This document shows positions 27,561 to 37,155 of a stretch of DNA of 64,000 nt, piece by piece. A model generated the notes under the pieces. The model was not told the DNA's origin. It made no database searches and worked only from the letters and a program-made list of their open reading frames with translations. Source of the DNA: Chryseobacterium nepalense (GTDB lineage Bacteria; Bacteroidota; Bacteroidia; Flavobacteriales; Weeksellaceae); the NCBI RefSeq assembly GCF_023195755.1, contig NZ_CP096203.1, positions 2,108,001-2,172,000 of the forward strand. The letters are read 5' to 3'. Position 1 is the stretch's first letter, and every line of letters starts with the position of its first letter. Made by a program: the position numbers and the translations under genes.

Positions 27561-28343
27561 ATGGCACTTACCCTTGCAGTCATTACTTACAATGAAGAAG
27601 ATAATATTGTAAGATTGCTTAATGCCGTTAAAGATACAGTTGACGAAATTGTTATCGTAGACAGCTATTCAACGGACAGAACAAAAGAAATTTGTCTTCA
27701 TGATTATCCGGATATCAAATTTCATGAAAGAAAATTTAGCGGATATGGGGAACAGAAAAATTATGCCCTCAGTCTTTGTTCTAAACCATGGGTACTTTTT
27801 CTGGATGCAGATGAAGTCCCTGATGAAAAGATGCTCCAATCTATACGAAACATTGTCTCTTCCGGAAATACGGAATATTGTGTTTATAAGGCTAAATTTT
27901 TAAATTATATAAGCATTAATCTGATCAGATTCGGAGGCTGGGGAAATGTATGTAAGGAAAGGTTATTCAAAAGAGATTGTGCAAAATATTCTGACGATAA
28001 AGTACATGAATTTCTGATTACCGCTAAAAAAGCGGGAATTTTAGAAGGAAAATTAAATCATTACACTTACAAAAGTATTCATCATCACATTTCTAAAATC
28101 AATATCTACTCTGATATGATGGCAGAAAAGATGTTTGAACGTGGTAAAAAGTATCAGAACTTTAAAATTATCGTCAGTCCTGTTTACGAATTTATAAAAG
28201 TTTATCTATTTAAATTTGGTTTTTTGGACGGCTTTGCAGGTTTCTATGTAGCCAAAACAATGTCATATTATACATTTTTAAAATACATAAAACTGCGTGA
28301 GAAAATCAGGCTCATTGAAATCAGAAAAAAATATGGCGAATGA
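27561..28343 (+). CDS. Glycosyltransferase family 2, WaaE/KdtX-like
   Basis: A 260-aa GT-A enzyme of the group that adds a hexose to the LPS inner core. Seen: LAVITYNEEDNI at the N-terminus, VDSYSTDRT, GYGEQKNYAL, and the metal motif DADE at 82-85. The C-terminal KVHE and GFLDGFAGFYVA segments are typical of the WaaE group. It is paralogous to the gene at 29127. It follows rocD by 2 nt and overlaps the deacetylase gene by 4 nt. Confidence 0.9.
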   Translation: MALTLAVITYNEEDNIVRLLNAVKDTVDEIVIVDSYSTDRTKEICLHDYPDIKFHERKFSGYGEQKNYALSLCSKPWVLFLDADEVPDEKMLQSIRNIVSSGNTEYCVYKAKFLNYISINLIRFGGWGNVCKERLFKRDCAKYSDDKVHEFLITAKKAGILEGKLNHYTYKSIHHHISKINIYSDMMAEKMFERGKKYQNFKIIVSPVYEFIKVYLFKFGFLDGFAGFYVAKTMSYYTFLKYIKLREKIRLIEIRKKYGE

Positions 28344-29107
28344 TGAAGATTCTGTATTTGATTTTTCCAGTACTTCTTTGTGTCGTATTTTATTTTCGGT
28401 TGTATCTTTTTCTTTTTCCTAAAAACCGCCTGATCATTCTGATGTATCACCAGATCGCGGAAGAAAGCACTGAAGATCTGATAGTAAGCCTGAAAAACCT
28501 TGAGAAACAATTTGAATATCTAAACAGGAAAAAATACACCTCAAAATTTTTCAGTGAGCTGAACATCCCTTCGCCAAAAAGCATCATTATTACTTTTGAT
28601 GACGGTTACAAAAACAATGAAATATACCTTCCTTCTTTGTTAGAAAAATATAAGCTGAAAGCAACCATATTTATTCCTACAGAATTTATTCAGAAAGGGT
28701 ATAAAAATAATGTGATGATGACTTTTGAAGAGATCCGCCAACTGAACAGCAAGTATTTTGATATAGCTCTTCACAGCCATTCTCATCAAAACTTCAGAAA
28801 TATTTCTGCCGATTTCATAGAAAAAGATCTTGAAAAAAACATGCAGATTCTCGACGAAGAAAAAATAGAATATTCAAAAGTTCTGGCGTACCCATACGGA
28901 AAATATCCTAAGAAAAATCCCGGAAAACAGGCTCTATTTTCAGTTTTGAAACATCTGAACATTCTTTATGCCGTAAGAATCGGTAACAAAATCAATTACT
29001 TCCCCACCCAGAAACCTTATGAATTGTGCAGAATAGACATAAAGGGAACAGACACACTGATACATTTCAAATTAAAACTTATCTTTGGAAGATTAAAAAT
29101 GTTTTAG
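28340..29107 (+). CDS. Polysaccharide deacetylase family protein
   Basis: A 255-aa NodB-fold enzyme with one N-terminal membrane helix (about 4-27), so it is anchored with the domain probably outside the cytoplasm. Motif 1 is FDDG at 86-89, the metal histidines sit in HSHSH at 145-149, and a later AYPYGKYP matches the third motif. These enzymes remove N- or O-acetyl groups from glycans. Its place among core-type glycosyltransferases suggests it edits a surface sugar. Confidence 0.88.
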   Translation: MMKILYLIFPVLLCVVFYFRLYLFLFPKNRLIILMYHQIAEESTEDLIVSLKNLEKQFEYLNRKKYTSKFFSELNIPSPKSIIITFDDGYKNNEIYLPSLLEKYKLKATIFIPTEFIQKGYKNNVMMTFEEIRQLNSKYFDIALHSHSHQNFRNISADFIEKDLEKNMQILDEEKIEYSKVLAYPYGKYPKKNPGKQALFSVLKHLNILYAVRIGNKINYFPTQKPYELCRIDIKGTDTLIHFKLKLIFGRLKMF

Positions 29108-29126
29108 GAAAGATAAATTAATTGGA

Positions 29127-29894
29127 ATGGCAGAACAGGTTATGATGAATGTAAGCGGTTTAATCATAACGTATAACGAAGAAAAAAACATTCAGGAAGT
29201 GCTGGAGTGCTTTGATTTCTGTGATGAAATTATTGTAGTAGATTCTTTCAGCACAGACAAAACGATAGAAATCGCACAGCAATTTTCTAAAGTAAAAATA
29301 ATTCAAAATGCGTTTGAGGATTTTACAAAGCAAAGAAATATTGCTTTGGATGCCGCAAAAAATGATTGGGTATTGTTTCTGGACGGAGATGAGAGAATCA
29401 CTGCGCCTTTAAAAAAAGAAATTTTGAAGGAATTAAAAAAACCGGTGCAGAAGGATGCCTATTATTTTTACAGAAAATTCTATTTTGCAGGCAAACCCAT
29501 CCATTATTCAGGAACACAAACCGATAAGAATTTCAGGCTTTTCAGAAAGTCAAAAGCCCGATATATAAGCGGAAAAAAAGTTCATGAAACACTGCACGTT
29601 AACGGAACGACAGGAACAATGAAGAATAAACTTCTCCACTTTTCCGTTAGTGATTATGAATCCTATAAATCAAAAATGATTCATTACGGAATTCTGAAAG
29701 GACAGGAACTGGCAGCAAAGGGAAGAAAATACAGTCTCGCAGCACAGTATTCAAAAACAGCTTTTAAATTTTTTAAGGCATACATTTTGCGTTTAGGTAT
29801 TCTTGACGGAAAAGAAGGCTACCAGCTTTCCTATCTACAGTCCTTAAGTGTTTTTGAAACTTATGAATCATTAAAAAAGGAGCAAACTGACTGA
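29127..29894 (+). CDS. Glycosyltransferase family 2, WaaE/KdtX-like paralogue
   Basis: A 255-aa GT-A enzyme with GLIITYNEEKNI, VDSFSTDKT, DFTKQRNIAL and DGDE at 86-89. The C-terminal LGILDGKEGYQLSYL matches the WaaE group. It is similar in plan to the product of the gene at 27561, so the two may add successive sugars. The start could also be one of two ATGs 15 or 18 nt downstream. The next gene begins directly after its stop codon. Confidence 0.9.
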   Translation: MAEQVMMNVSGLIITYNEEKNIQEVLECFDFCDEIIVVDSFSTDKTIEIAQQFSKVKIIQNAFEDFTKQRNIALDAAKNDWVLFLDGDERITAPLKKEILKELKKPVQKDAYYFYRKFYFAGKPIHYSGTQTDKNFRLFRKSKARYISGKKVHETLHVNGTTGTMKNKLLHFSVSDYESYKSKMIHYGILKGQELAAKGRKYSLAAQYSKTAFKFFKAYILRLGILDGKEGYQLSYLQSLSVFETYESLKKEQTD

Positions 29895-30884
29895 ATGAAA
29901 ATCTGTGTAATTAGTTTCGATTTCTGGGGATATGACCACTATATAGTTGATGCTTTACGTTCTAAAAATATAGATGCCCATCACATTAAAATTGCCGATG
30001 TAACCCATTCTAATTTTAGTGAGCGGGCGAAGAATGCCGTAAGCAAAATTTTTCTCAACAAAAATCTGAAAACGGAAAAAAGACAACGGTTTGTCACCGA
30101 TTCTCTTCAGCAGCTGGGGCATCAGGACCAGATCCTTGTAATGAATCCGGATACTTTTGATCTGTCTACTCTTCAGGAAATCAGAAAATATACCAGCCGC
30201 CTTATTACCTATCTTTATGACAGCCTGGACCGCGTAGTCGTTGATAAGGAAAAATTGGATCTTTTCGATAAAATTTTTTCATTTGATATTGCCGATGTGG
30301 AAAAATATGGCTTTGAAAAACTCACCAATTATATATACCTTCCATTTTGTCCCTGTGAAAACCAGCATCCTGAGATGGATCTTTTTTACATCACTTCTTA
30401 CGATAATAAAAGAGTAGAATTCATTAAACAGCTTACCAAAAGGCTGTTTCAGCTGCAATCTAAATTTCAGATTATTGTTATCGGGAAAAAGGGCTGGAAA
30501 CATCAGCTGAAAAACGCATTCATTAAAATACCGGAAAATCTGCACATCCTATTCAGCATTAAAAAAATAAGTCATAAAAAACTTCCCGAATATTATAAAA
30601 ATTCGCGAGCTTTGCTTGATCTTACCCGTGAAAATCAATATGGACTGAGTTTCAGGGTGTTTGAAGCATTGGCTTTAGAAAAGAAAATCATTACGGATAA
30701 TGAACTGATCAAAAGGTATGATTTTTATAACCCTCAGAATATTCTGGTTTTAAACGAAACATGCAGTAATCTGGAAAAATCTTTTTTTGAGACACCTTAC
30801 GAAAAAGTTCCGGAAGAAATTTATTACAGCTACACCCTGGAACATTGGACGGATAAAGTGTTCGGGCTCAACAAAAAAACTTAA
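29895..30884 (+). CDS. CgeB-like glycosyltransferase
   Basis: A 329-aa putative GT-B-type sugar transferase. The N-terminal half opens with a Rossmann-like strand, KICVISFDFWGYDHY. The C-terminal half has FEALALEKKIITDN, YDFYNPQNI and a PYEKVPEEI tail. These three segments recur in the protein encoded at 33116. Family assignment rests on this pattern and on context, so donor and acceptor are open. It is in the middle of a tightly spaced operon (0 nt before, 2 nt after). Confidence 0.7.
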   Translation: MKICVISFDFWGYDHYIVDALRSKNIDAHHIKIADVTHSNFSERAKNAVSKIFLNKNLKTEKRQRFVTDSLQQLGHQDQILVMNPDTFDLSTLQEIRKYTSRLITYLYDSLDRVVVDKEKLDLFDKIFSFDIADVEKYGFEKLTNYIYLPFCPCENQHPEMDLFYITSYDNKRVEFIKQLTKRLFQLQSKFQIIVIGKKGWKHQLKNAFIKIPENLHILFSIKKISHKKLPEYYKNSRALLDLTRENQYGLSFRVFEALALEKKIITDNELIKRYDFYNPQNILVLNETCSNLEKSFFETPYEKVPEEIYYSYTLEHWTDKVFGLNKKT

Positions 30885-30886
30885 TC

Positions 30887-32077
30887 ATGGGAATTATAAA
30901 GAGAATTAAAAAACACTTTAAAAGAAAAGAAAAACTCAAAATTCTAAATACACAGGAGATTATTAACATAACCTCTTTTGACCCCTCAAAAAAAACCATT
31001 TTATTTGCATCCAGAGATATTCCTTCCCATGATAAGGATTCCGGATCCAACAGGCTCAAAGAAATTATCCTGATTTATAAAAAGATCGGTTTCAATTGTA
31101 TTCTTTTCTCACCTCACATTTTTGAAGACGATCCTTATGTGAAATTTTATAAGGAGCATGGTGTGATTGTATTCACGGAAAACAACAAATACAAAACCCT
31201 CTATGAATTTCTTAATGACTTTAAAAAAGTAGACTTTATATGGTTCAACGGGCCATTGGCACTGAATCTGTTTTACTGGAAAATAAAAAATATCCTGCCT
31301 GCTGCAAAATTCATTTATGATATGGTGGATATTCATTTTTTACGATATAAGAGAGCGATCGAGATTGAACCGAACCGTATTTCATTAAAGAAAAATTACA
31401 AGCACTTTTATCGTCTGGAAACGGTTGTTGCGCCGCAGCTGGATTACATAATTGCTATTTCCGATAAAGAAAAAGAGATCATGCGAAAGTATGCTGATGA
31501 AAGGAAAATCCTTACCATTTCAAATATACATTATCCTAAAATTGATGTTTCGGAAAGGAATAATTTTGCGTCAAGCAAAGGGATTGTATTCATCGGTTCG
31601 ATTCACGAACCCAATATTGATTCGGTAAAATTTTTATATGAAAAAATAATGCCTCTGGTCTGGAAAGAAAATCCGGAGCTTGAAGTAAACGTTATCGGAA
31701 ATGTGGCAGATAAGCTTGATCTGAAGCTATACCCGAAATTCAAATTCTTAGGATTTGTGGAAAGTATTGAGCAGCATTTCATGACATCTAAATTGATGGT
31801 AGCACCACTAAGATTCGGGGCAGGTGTTAAGGGCAAAATAGGCCAGGCCTTTGAATATTTTTTACCTGTTGTAACTACTGATATCGGTGCTGAAGGCATG
31901 CAGCTGGTCAACAAAAAAAATGTTCTGATAGCCAATGACGAAAAATCATTTGCAGAAGCCATCATCCAACTGAATAATGATGAAACCCTGTGGAATACCC
32001 TTAGTGAAAACTCGGTGGACAGCCTTCGTCCTTTTTCAACCGAAGCGGTAAACGAAACCCTGAAAAAAATTATTTAA
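30887..32077 (+). CDS. Glycosyltransferase, GT4 type
   Basis: A 396-aa GT-B glycosyltransferase. An N-terminal basic stretch is followed by ILFASRDIPSHDKDSGSNR, where DKDSGS is also present in the two-domain enzyme at 34105-36168. Then come YDMVDIHFLRY and the donor-site half with GSIHEPNIDSVKFL, APLRFGAGVKGKIGQA and TDIGAEGM. It is clearly a paralogue of the C-terminal half of that bifunctional protein. A GT2 gene follows 1 nt downstream. Confidence 0.88.
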   Translation: MGIIKRIKKHFKRKEKLKILNTQEIINITSFDPSKKTILFASRDIPSHDKDSGSNRLKEIILIYKKIGFNCILFSPHIFEDDPYVKFYKEHGVIVFTENNKYKTLYEFLNDFKKVDFIWFNGPLALNLFYWKIKNILPAAKFIYDMVDIHFLRYKRAIEIEPNRISLKKNYKHFYRLETVVAPQLDYIIAISDKEKEIMRKYADERKILTISNIHYPKIDVSERNNFASSKGIVFIGSIHEPNIDSVKFLYEKIMPLVWKENPELEVNVIGNVADKLDLKLYPKFKFLGFVESIEQHFMTSKLMVAPLRFGAGVKGKIGQAFEYFLPVVTTDIGAEGMQLVNKKNVLIANDEKSFAEAIIQLNNDETLWNTLSENSVDSLRPFSTEAVNETLKKII

Positions 32078-32078
32078 C

Positions 32079-33119
32079 ATGAACCTTTCAGTAAGCATTA
32101 TTGTTCCTTGTTACAATGCTTCGCATTACATGCATGAAGTACTTTTAAGCATTCAGAATCAGACTTATAAAAACATTCAGTGCATTCTGATCAATGACGG
32201 AAGCACGGACAATACGCTGGAAATTATTAAAAATTTTCCTGATGAAAGATTTGAAATATATGATCAGCAGAATAAAGGGCTTTCTGATACAAGGAATTTC
32301 GGGCTGGAAAAAGCTAAAGGGGATTTTATTTTTTTCTGTGACAGTGACGATCTCCTTCCTCCAAAAGCTATCGAAACCCTCGTTTCGGTTTATACCGGTA
32401 AAGAAGATATTATCGTTGGAAAAACAGCAACCTATTCATGGGACAGAAAAGAAAACATCTCATCGTTGCCCCATCCATCCGAAAAGCAATTGATTGCTAA
32501 TGAGCACTCTGAAGTTCTTATCAAAAATATGACCGAAGGTTTAAGCCCTATCGCACAGAACAAGCTATACAGAAAATCATTTATCCGGGAAAATCATCTG
32601 AAGTTTTTGAGCGGGATCTATCATGAAGATGAATTGTGGTTTTTCGAAACCATGTTCAGGGCAAAAAACATAACATTCATTCCTGAAATCACTTATCTGT
32701 ATACCGTTGACAATGCGCAGTCGATCACCAAAAAGAAAAGCGATAAAAACCTCCTGGGCTATCTGAGTGTTATTAAGACCATTTATAATAATTACTATAT
32801 TAAATATCCGAATAATAATATCAGTGCCTATTATATTGCTTATCTGAAAAAAATAATTATCGGAAACTTTAAAAATGATTCCAACTATTCCGATGCTGCA
32901 GTGCGGGAAATGGAAAAGACATTTAAGGAAGTAAATCCCGAGTTCAATGATACAATTAACCTGAAAAACATTGAGAAATTTTATTTTAAATATCTGAATA
33001 CAATCAGTTTAAAAGATCCTGACACGATAAAAAAAGAATATTTCAACAGTCCGGTCAACAGCCTTAGAAAACATTTCAGAATCATCATGTTCCGTCTTTT
33101 CAATTCAAATTTAAAATGA
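32079..33119 (+). CDS. Glycosyltransferase family 2
   Basis: A 346-aa GT-A enzyme. Seen: VSIIVPCYNASHYMHEV, LINDGSTDNT, the metal-binding DSDD at 88-91 and the acceptor-site HEDELWFFE near 190. A C-terminal extension of about 100 residues, rich in Asn, Lys and Tyr, has no family I recognise. It overlaps the next gene by 4 nt. It should act on a lipid-linked glycan at the cytoplasmic face. Confidence 0.9.
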   Translation: MNLSVSIIVPCYNASHYMHEVLLSIQNQTYKNIQCILINDGSTDNTLEIIKNFPDERFEIYDQQNKGLSDTRNFGLEKAKGDFIFFCDSDDLLPPKAIETLVSVYTGKEDIIVGKTATYSWDRKENISSLPHPSEKQLIANEHSEVLIKNMTEGLSPIAQNKLYRKSFIRENHLKFLSGIYHEDELWFFETMFRAKNITFIPEITYLYTVDNAQSITKKKSDKNLLGYLSVIKTIYNNYYIKYPNNNISAYYIAYLKKIIIGNFKNDSNYSDAAVREMEKTFKEVNPEFNDTINLKNIEKFYFKYLNTISLKDPDTIKKEYFNSPVNSLRKHFRIIMFRLFNSNLK

Positions 33120-34096
33120 TAAAAAAGGAAAAATTTCTTTTGATAATGCCTGATTATTCAGATTTTCCACAGCTTTTTGTTGATAATCTTAAAAAAGCAG
33201 GCTTTGAACCTTTTCTTATTACAGATAAGGTTTCGGAATTTAAATACAGAGGACTCGAAAGTATTAAAAACTTTTTTATCAAAAATATTTTCAGGGATAA
33301 GAGCTATAAGCAAAACCTCATCAATCGTCATTTTAAGGAAGAACTGGGTCACCAGCTTTCCGCAATAGAAGGAAAACTGGATTATATTCTGGTGATACGT
33401 CCTGATAATTTTCCGGTTTCATTCATAAAAAAACTGAAAGAAAGAACGTCGAAACTGATCGCCTACCAGTGGGACGGGATTGAAAAGTTTCCTGAGGTAA
33501 AAAAATATTTCAATTTATTTGATACTTTCTTCTGTTTTGAAGAAGTAAAAAACCAGCACAATATCAAGCAGATCACTAATTTTTACTTTGATCATCTTCC
33601 TCCGTTTTACAAACCATACAATACTGAAAATCCCAATCTTTATTTCGTTGGACTGTATTGGAAAAGCAGGGAAGAAAAAATCGACAGATTTATTGATGAG
33701 GTTTCCGGTTCTAACGTACATCTTTCAATATTCATTCAGTATTTTAAAGAACCTGAACGTAAAAACAGCAAAATCACTTACATTAAAGACAGGATCACTT
33801 TTGAGAAAAACCTGGAGCATGTGAAAAATTCAGACATTCTCCTGGATTTTGTTGATCCTTTACATAACGGGCTTTCCATAAGGTTTTTCGAAGGGCTTTA
33901 TTATCAAAAAAAGGTAATTACCGATAATGTTATGGTAAAAAACTACGACTTTTATCATCCTGATAATATCTTTATCGTTGAAAACAACAATTATAAAAAC
34001 ATTGAGCTGTTTTTGAAAAAACCTTATCATAAACTCCCTGAGGAAATTGTGGAAAAGTATGGCTTTAGCAATTGGATCCGGGAAATTATAAAATAA
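33116..34096 (+). CDS. CgeB-like glycosyltransferase paralogue
   Basis: A 326-aa paralogue of the protein at 29895-30884. Shared features are DYILVIRPDNF near the middle of the N-terminal half, then GLSIRFFEGLYYQKKVITDN, YDFYHPDNI and KPYHKLPEEI at the C-terminus. The putative GT-B fold and role are inferred from these and from the operon. It is the last plus-strand gene of the rocD-to-33116 run. Only 8 bp separate it from the convergent bifunctional glycosyltransferase, and I see no terminator between them. Confidence 0.7.
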   Translation: MIKKEKFLLIMPDYSDFPQLFVDNLKKAGFEPFLITDKVSEFKYRGLESIKNFFIKNIFRDKSYKQNLINRHFKEELGHQLSAIEGKLDYILVIRPDNFPVSFIKKLKERTSKLIAYQWDGIEKFPEVKKYFNLFDTFFCFEEVKNQHNIKQITNFYFDHLPPFYKPYNTENPNLYFVGLYWKSREEKIDRFIDEVSGSNVHLSIFIQYFKEPERKNSKITYIKDRITFEKNLEHVKNSDILLDFVDPLHNGLSIRFFEGLYYQKKVITDNVMVKNYDFYHPDNIFIVENNNYKNIELFLKKPYHKLPEEIVEKYGFSNWIREIIK

Positions 34097-34104
34097 TCAC
34101 AGCT

Positions 34105-36168
34105 TTATTTGAATCCTAAATATTCGAACATACTTTTAATATTTTGCTCCTGCTGTTTTACAGAAAATTTTTCGAGAGGCTGGGTGCTGTTTTGGTGAAG
34201 CGCATTCCAGAGTTTTTCATTGTGGTAAAGTTCCAGGATTTTATCTGCAAAATGTTCTGCATTATTTCCCGATACCAAAGCGCTCACTCCATCCACAAGA
34301 CCCATTCCTTCTGCACCTATCTCCGTTGTTACTACGGGCAGGGAAAATTCCAGAGCCTGGCCTATTTTACCTTTAACACCAGCTCCGTACCTCAGCGGTG
34401 CTACAAAAATTCTTGAGTTTTCAAACCAGTAATCAACACTTTTCTGATATCCCAGAATACAGAAGCGGTCTGAATTATATTGTTGTTTTATTTCCTCAGG
34501 AAAATCCGGTCCGAGTATATTAATTTTAATTGAAGCATCTTTAGCCCAAACTAAAGGCATTATGTTTTCATATAAGAATTTTACGGCATCCATATTAGGC
34601 ATATGGTAAAAACCGCCTATAAATAAAAGGCCTTCTCTTTGAGAATATGCTACTTCCTGAGTCTTCACCGGCTCATGAATATTACTTACAGTAAATATTT
34701 TCTCATTCTGAATACCCTGGCCGGAAACAATTCTCTTTTCCTCATCACTGATGGAAACGACAACATCTGCTGTCTTCATGGCAGCATATTCAGTTTCCCG
34801 AAAGAATTTCATTTCTTTTTTACGGTCTTTTGTGATGGCGATATATTCATTTTCCCTCTCCATTCTCAGATAATGAAGGTCTACCATATCATAAATTATT
34901 TTCTGTCCGGCAAGTTTTTCCTGAATCATTTTATACCAAAAGTCAAAACCCGTCGGTCTGAAGATCCATACAATATCTACAAATTGAAGCGCTTCCTGCA
35001 CCTGATCTTTAACTTTTACTATTCTATCCTGTGCATTGACAAAATCTTTACAGACTTCAACACCGATGCCTCTGAAAAAATCCACATATACATCATCTTC
35101 TTCGTTAAGCTGTTTTACCGCTAAAATTATTCTGTGTTGATTTTTCTGAAGAATTTTTATGATTTCCAAAAATCTCCTGGAACCGGAATCTTTATCCGGC
35201 TTCGGAATAAGTTCTTCAAGAATCAGAACGTTTGGCTTTTTATAAAAAGCATTGAGATTATTGGTATTTCCTTTATCAAGAAATCTTGTATTGGTAAAAT
35301 ATTGATTCCATCTGCTCATAAAGATTTCCCTGTTCTTCTGAAGCAGCAGTTCTTTACCATTGTCTTTGCCTGTGTAAGATATATTTTCAAAATGAATAAT
35401 TTCGGAACCCGGCTGATAATAAATATCCAGACCCTGCTCATACTTCAAACGCTGGCAAAGATCGGTTTCTTCATAATAAGCAGGCAGAAAAGCCTCATCC
35501 AGAAGATTAAGATTTCCGCTACCGTCTACTCTTTTAAACAATAAACTGCATCCGGAACAATAATCTACCTTTCTTAAAAAATTATATTTTGGAGTATCAA
35601 TCGCCTCACATCTTCCCAGGTTTACAATTTCTGTATTTTCAAAAATAAGACAGCCTGCTTCCTGCAGCGTATTATCCGCGAAAATCATTTTAGAACCTAC
35701 GGCTCCAACGTTATCTTTATTACTGAAAACATTCAGAAGGCTGGACAAATAATTTTCCTGAACTTCAACGTCGTTGTTCAGAAGGTAGACATATTCTCCT
35801 TTTGCCGCATGAATGCCCTTATTAACATTTCTGAGGAAACCAAGGTTTTCCGGGTTATCAATAACGGTTATTCCGTTAATCTTTTTTAAATATTCTAAAG
35901 TATGATCTGTACTTTTATCATTGATGATGATAATTTCCTTTTGAATATCACGGTCAAACTGATCGATGGTGTAAAGGCAGTTTAAGGTGTATCTTATCTG
36001 GTTGTAAACGGGGATAATAATGGAAACTTCAGGATTTTCGCATTTGGTAAAATTAAAAACATAGTTCTCAAAAAAATCTAAATCATAATGATTAATCTTA
36101 AGTTTTCTCTTATTCTTAATAAAATTACGATCCTTGATTTTATTTTTAAAAAATCTTTTAATTCCCAT
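34105..36168 (-). CDS. Two-domain glycosyltransferase (GT2 plus GT4)
   Basis: A 687-aa fusion. Residues about 45-265 are a GT2 domain with SIIIPVYNQIRYTLNCL, INDKSTDHT and the metal motif LLNNDVEV. Residues about 310-687 are a GT-B half with DKDSGSRR, YDMVDLHYLR, GGFYHMPNMDAVKFL, APLRYGAGVKGKIGQA and TEIGAEGM. The second half is paralogous to the single-domain protein at 30887-32077. Such fusions often add two successive sugars. It is transcribed against its cluster neighbours. Confidence 0.9.
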   Translation of the reverse strand: MGIKRFFKNKIKDRNFIKNKRKLKINHYDLDFFENYVFNFTKCENPEVSIIIPVYNQIRYTLNCLYTIDQFDRDIQKEIIIINDKSTDHTLEYLKKINGITVIDNPENLGFLRNVNKGIHAAKGEYVYLLNNDVEVQENYLSSLLNVFSNKDNVGAVGSKMIFADNTLQEAGCLIFENTEIVNLGRCEAIDTPKYNFLRKVDYCSGCSLLFKRVDGSGNLNLLDEAFLPAYYEETDLCQRLKYEQGLDIYYQPGSEIIHFENISYTGKDNGKELLLQKNREIFMSRWNQYFTNTRFLDKGNTNNLNAFYKKPNVLILEELIPKPDKDSGSRRFLEIIKILQKNQHRIILAVKQLNEEDDVYVDFFRGIGVEVCKDFVNAQDRIVKVKDQVQEALQFVDIVWIFRPTGFDFWYKMIQEKLAGQKIIYDMVDLHYLRMERENEYIAITKDRKKEMKFFRETEYAAMKTADVVVSISDEEKRIVSGQGIQNEKIFTVSNIHEPVKTQEVAYSQREGLLFIGGFYHMPNMDAVKFLYENIMPLVWAKDASIKINILGPDFPEEIKQQYNSDRFCILGYQKSVDYWFENSRIFVAPLRYGAGVKGKIGQALEFSLPVVTTEIGAEGMGLVDGVSALVSGNNAEHFADKILELYHNEKLWNALHQNSTQPLEKFSVKQQEQNIKSMFEYLGFK

Positions 36169-36223
36169 TTTTAATTTATTATTTTGTCCCGCCTTTTCCG
36201 GCTAACGAAAATAAGCATTTATT

Positions 36224-37108
36224 ATGAGAGACAAAAAAAACATTATCAAAGCAGGCTATCTCCTATCTTATGATTACTCTTATATTTTTACTTCTGTAAA
36301 ACAAATTTATGATCACGTAGACCGTATTGTTATCAGCTATGACGAAAACAATAAAACATGGGCAGGCAATGATGTATATATTCCGGAAAGCTTTTTTTCA
36401 GAAATAAAAAGTCTCGATACGCAGCATAAAATCATATTGTACAAAGATAAATTCTACATTGAAGGTACTGCTCCGATGGATCTCGAAACAAGGCAAAGAA
36501 ATATGATGGCCGAAAAAATGGGTAATGGCGGATGGCATATGCAAATTGACGGTGATGAATATGCTTATGACTTTAAAAAACTCTCTCAATTTTTAAGAAA
36601 ACACCAATATCTTTTAGCACATCCGGAAAAAAATCCTATCAATTTTCAGGTAGATTGGGTAACCTTATTCCGGCATGATGAAAGTGGTTTTTATATTATT
36701 GAACCATTTGAAGAAAAATGCTTTCTTATCACCAACTATCCAAAATACAATTATGCCAGAAGAACCAATACCGGACGAACATTGTCACTCGAATATCGTC
36801 TCATTCATCAGTCATGGGCAAGAGATGAAAATGAAATCCTTGAAAAAATAATGAACTGGGGACACAAAAATGATTTTGACACTATGAATTTTTTTGAATT
36901 CTGGAAAAGCATCCGTTCAGAAAACCATACTGAATTCATTGATTTCCATCCGCTTTCTCCTTCAGACTGGCATCAGCTTTCCTTTTTTCCTGCAGAAAAT
37001 ATTGATGATTTTATAAAAGCATTTGAAAAGAAGTTTCCGCAACCGGAAATTAAGCTTAACCTTTCAGCTACCAAGAAAATGAAACTTTGGCTGAAAAGTC
37101 TGTTTTAA
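36224..37108 (+). CDS. Putative glycosyltransferase-like protein
   Basis: A 294-aa protein with no close family I can name. The N-terminal KAGYLLSYDYSYIFTSVKQI and HVDRIVISYDENN look like the start of a GT-A fold, and IDGDEY at 108-113 looks like its metal-binding DxD. Many aromatic residues follow, then a conserved-looking WVTLFRHDESGFY. It lies in the glycan cluster, divergent from the two-domain enzyme and ending at a shared terminator. A sugar-transfer role is probable but not shown. Confidence 0.6.
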   Translation: MRDKKNIIKAGYLLSYDYSYIFTSVKQIYDHVDRIVISYDENNKTWAGNDVYIPESFFSEIKSLDTQHKIILYKDKFYIEGTAPMDLETRQRNMMAEKMGNGGWHMQIDGDEYAYDFKKLSQFLRKHQYLLAHPEKNPINFQVDWVTLFRHDESGFYIIEPFEEKCFLITNYPKYNYARRTNTGRTLSLEYRLIHQSWARDENEILEKIMNWGHKNDFDTMNFFEFWKSIRSENHTEFIDFHPLSPSDWHQLSFFPAENIDDFIKAFEKKFPQPEIKLNLSATKKMKLWLKSLF

Positions 37109-37113
37109 AAAAA

Positions 37114-37136
37114 GGCTGTCACAATTCCGGACAGCC
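37114..37136. terminator. Bidirectional Rho-independent terminator
   Basis: A 7-bp stem (GGCTGTC/GACAGCC) with T runs on both strands. It serves the gene ending at 37108 and the minus-strand cupin gene ending at 37156. Confidence 0.85.
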
Positions 37137-37155
37137 ATTTTTTATTTACTAAAGA

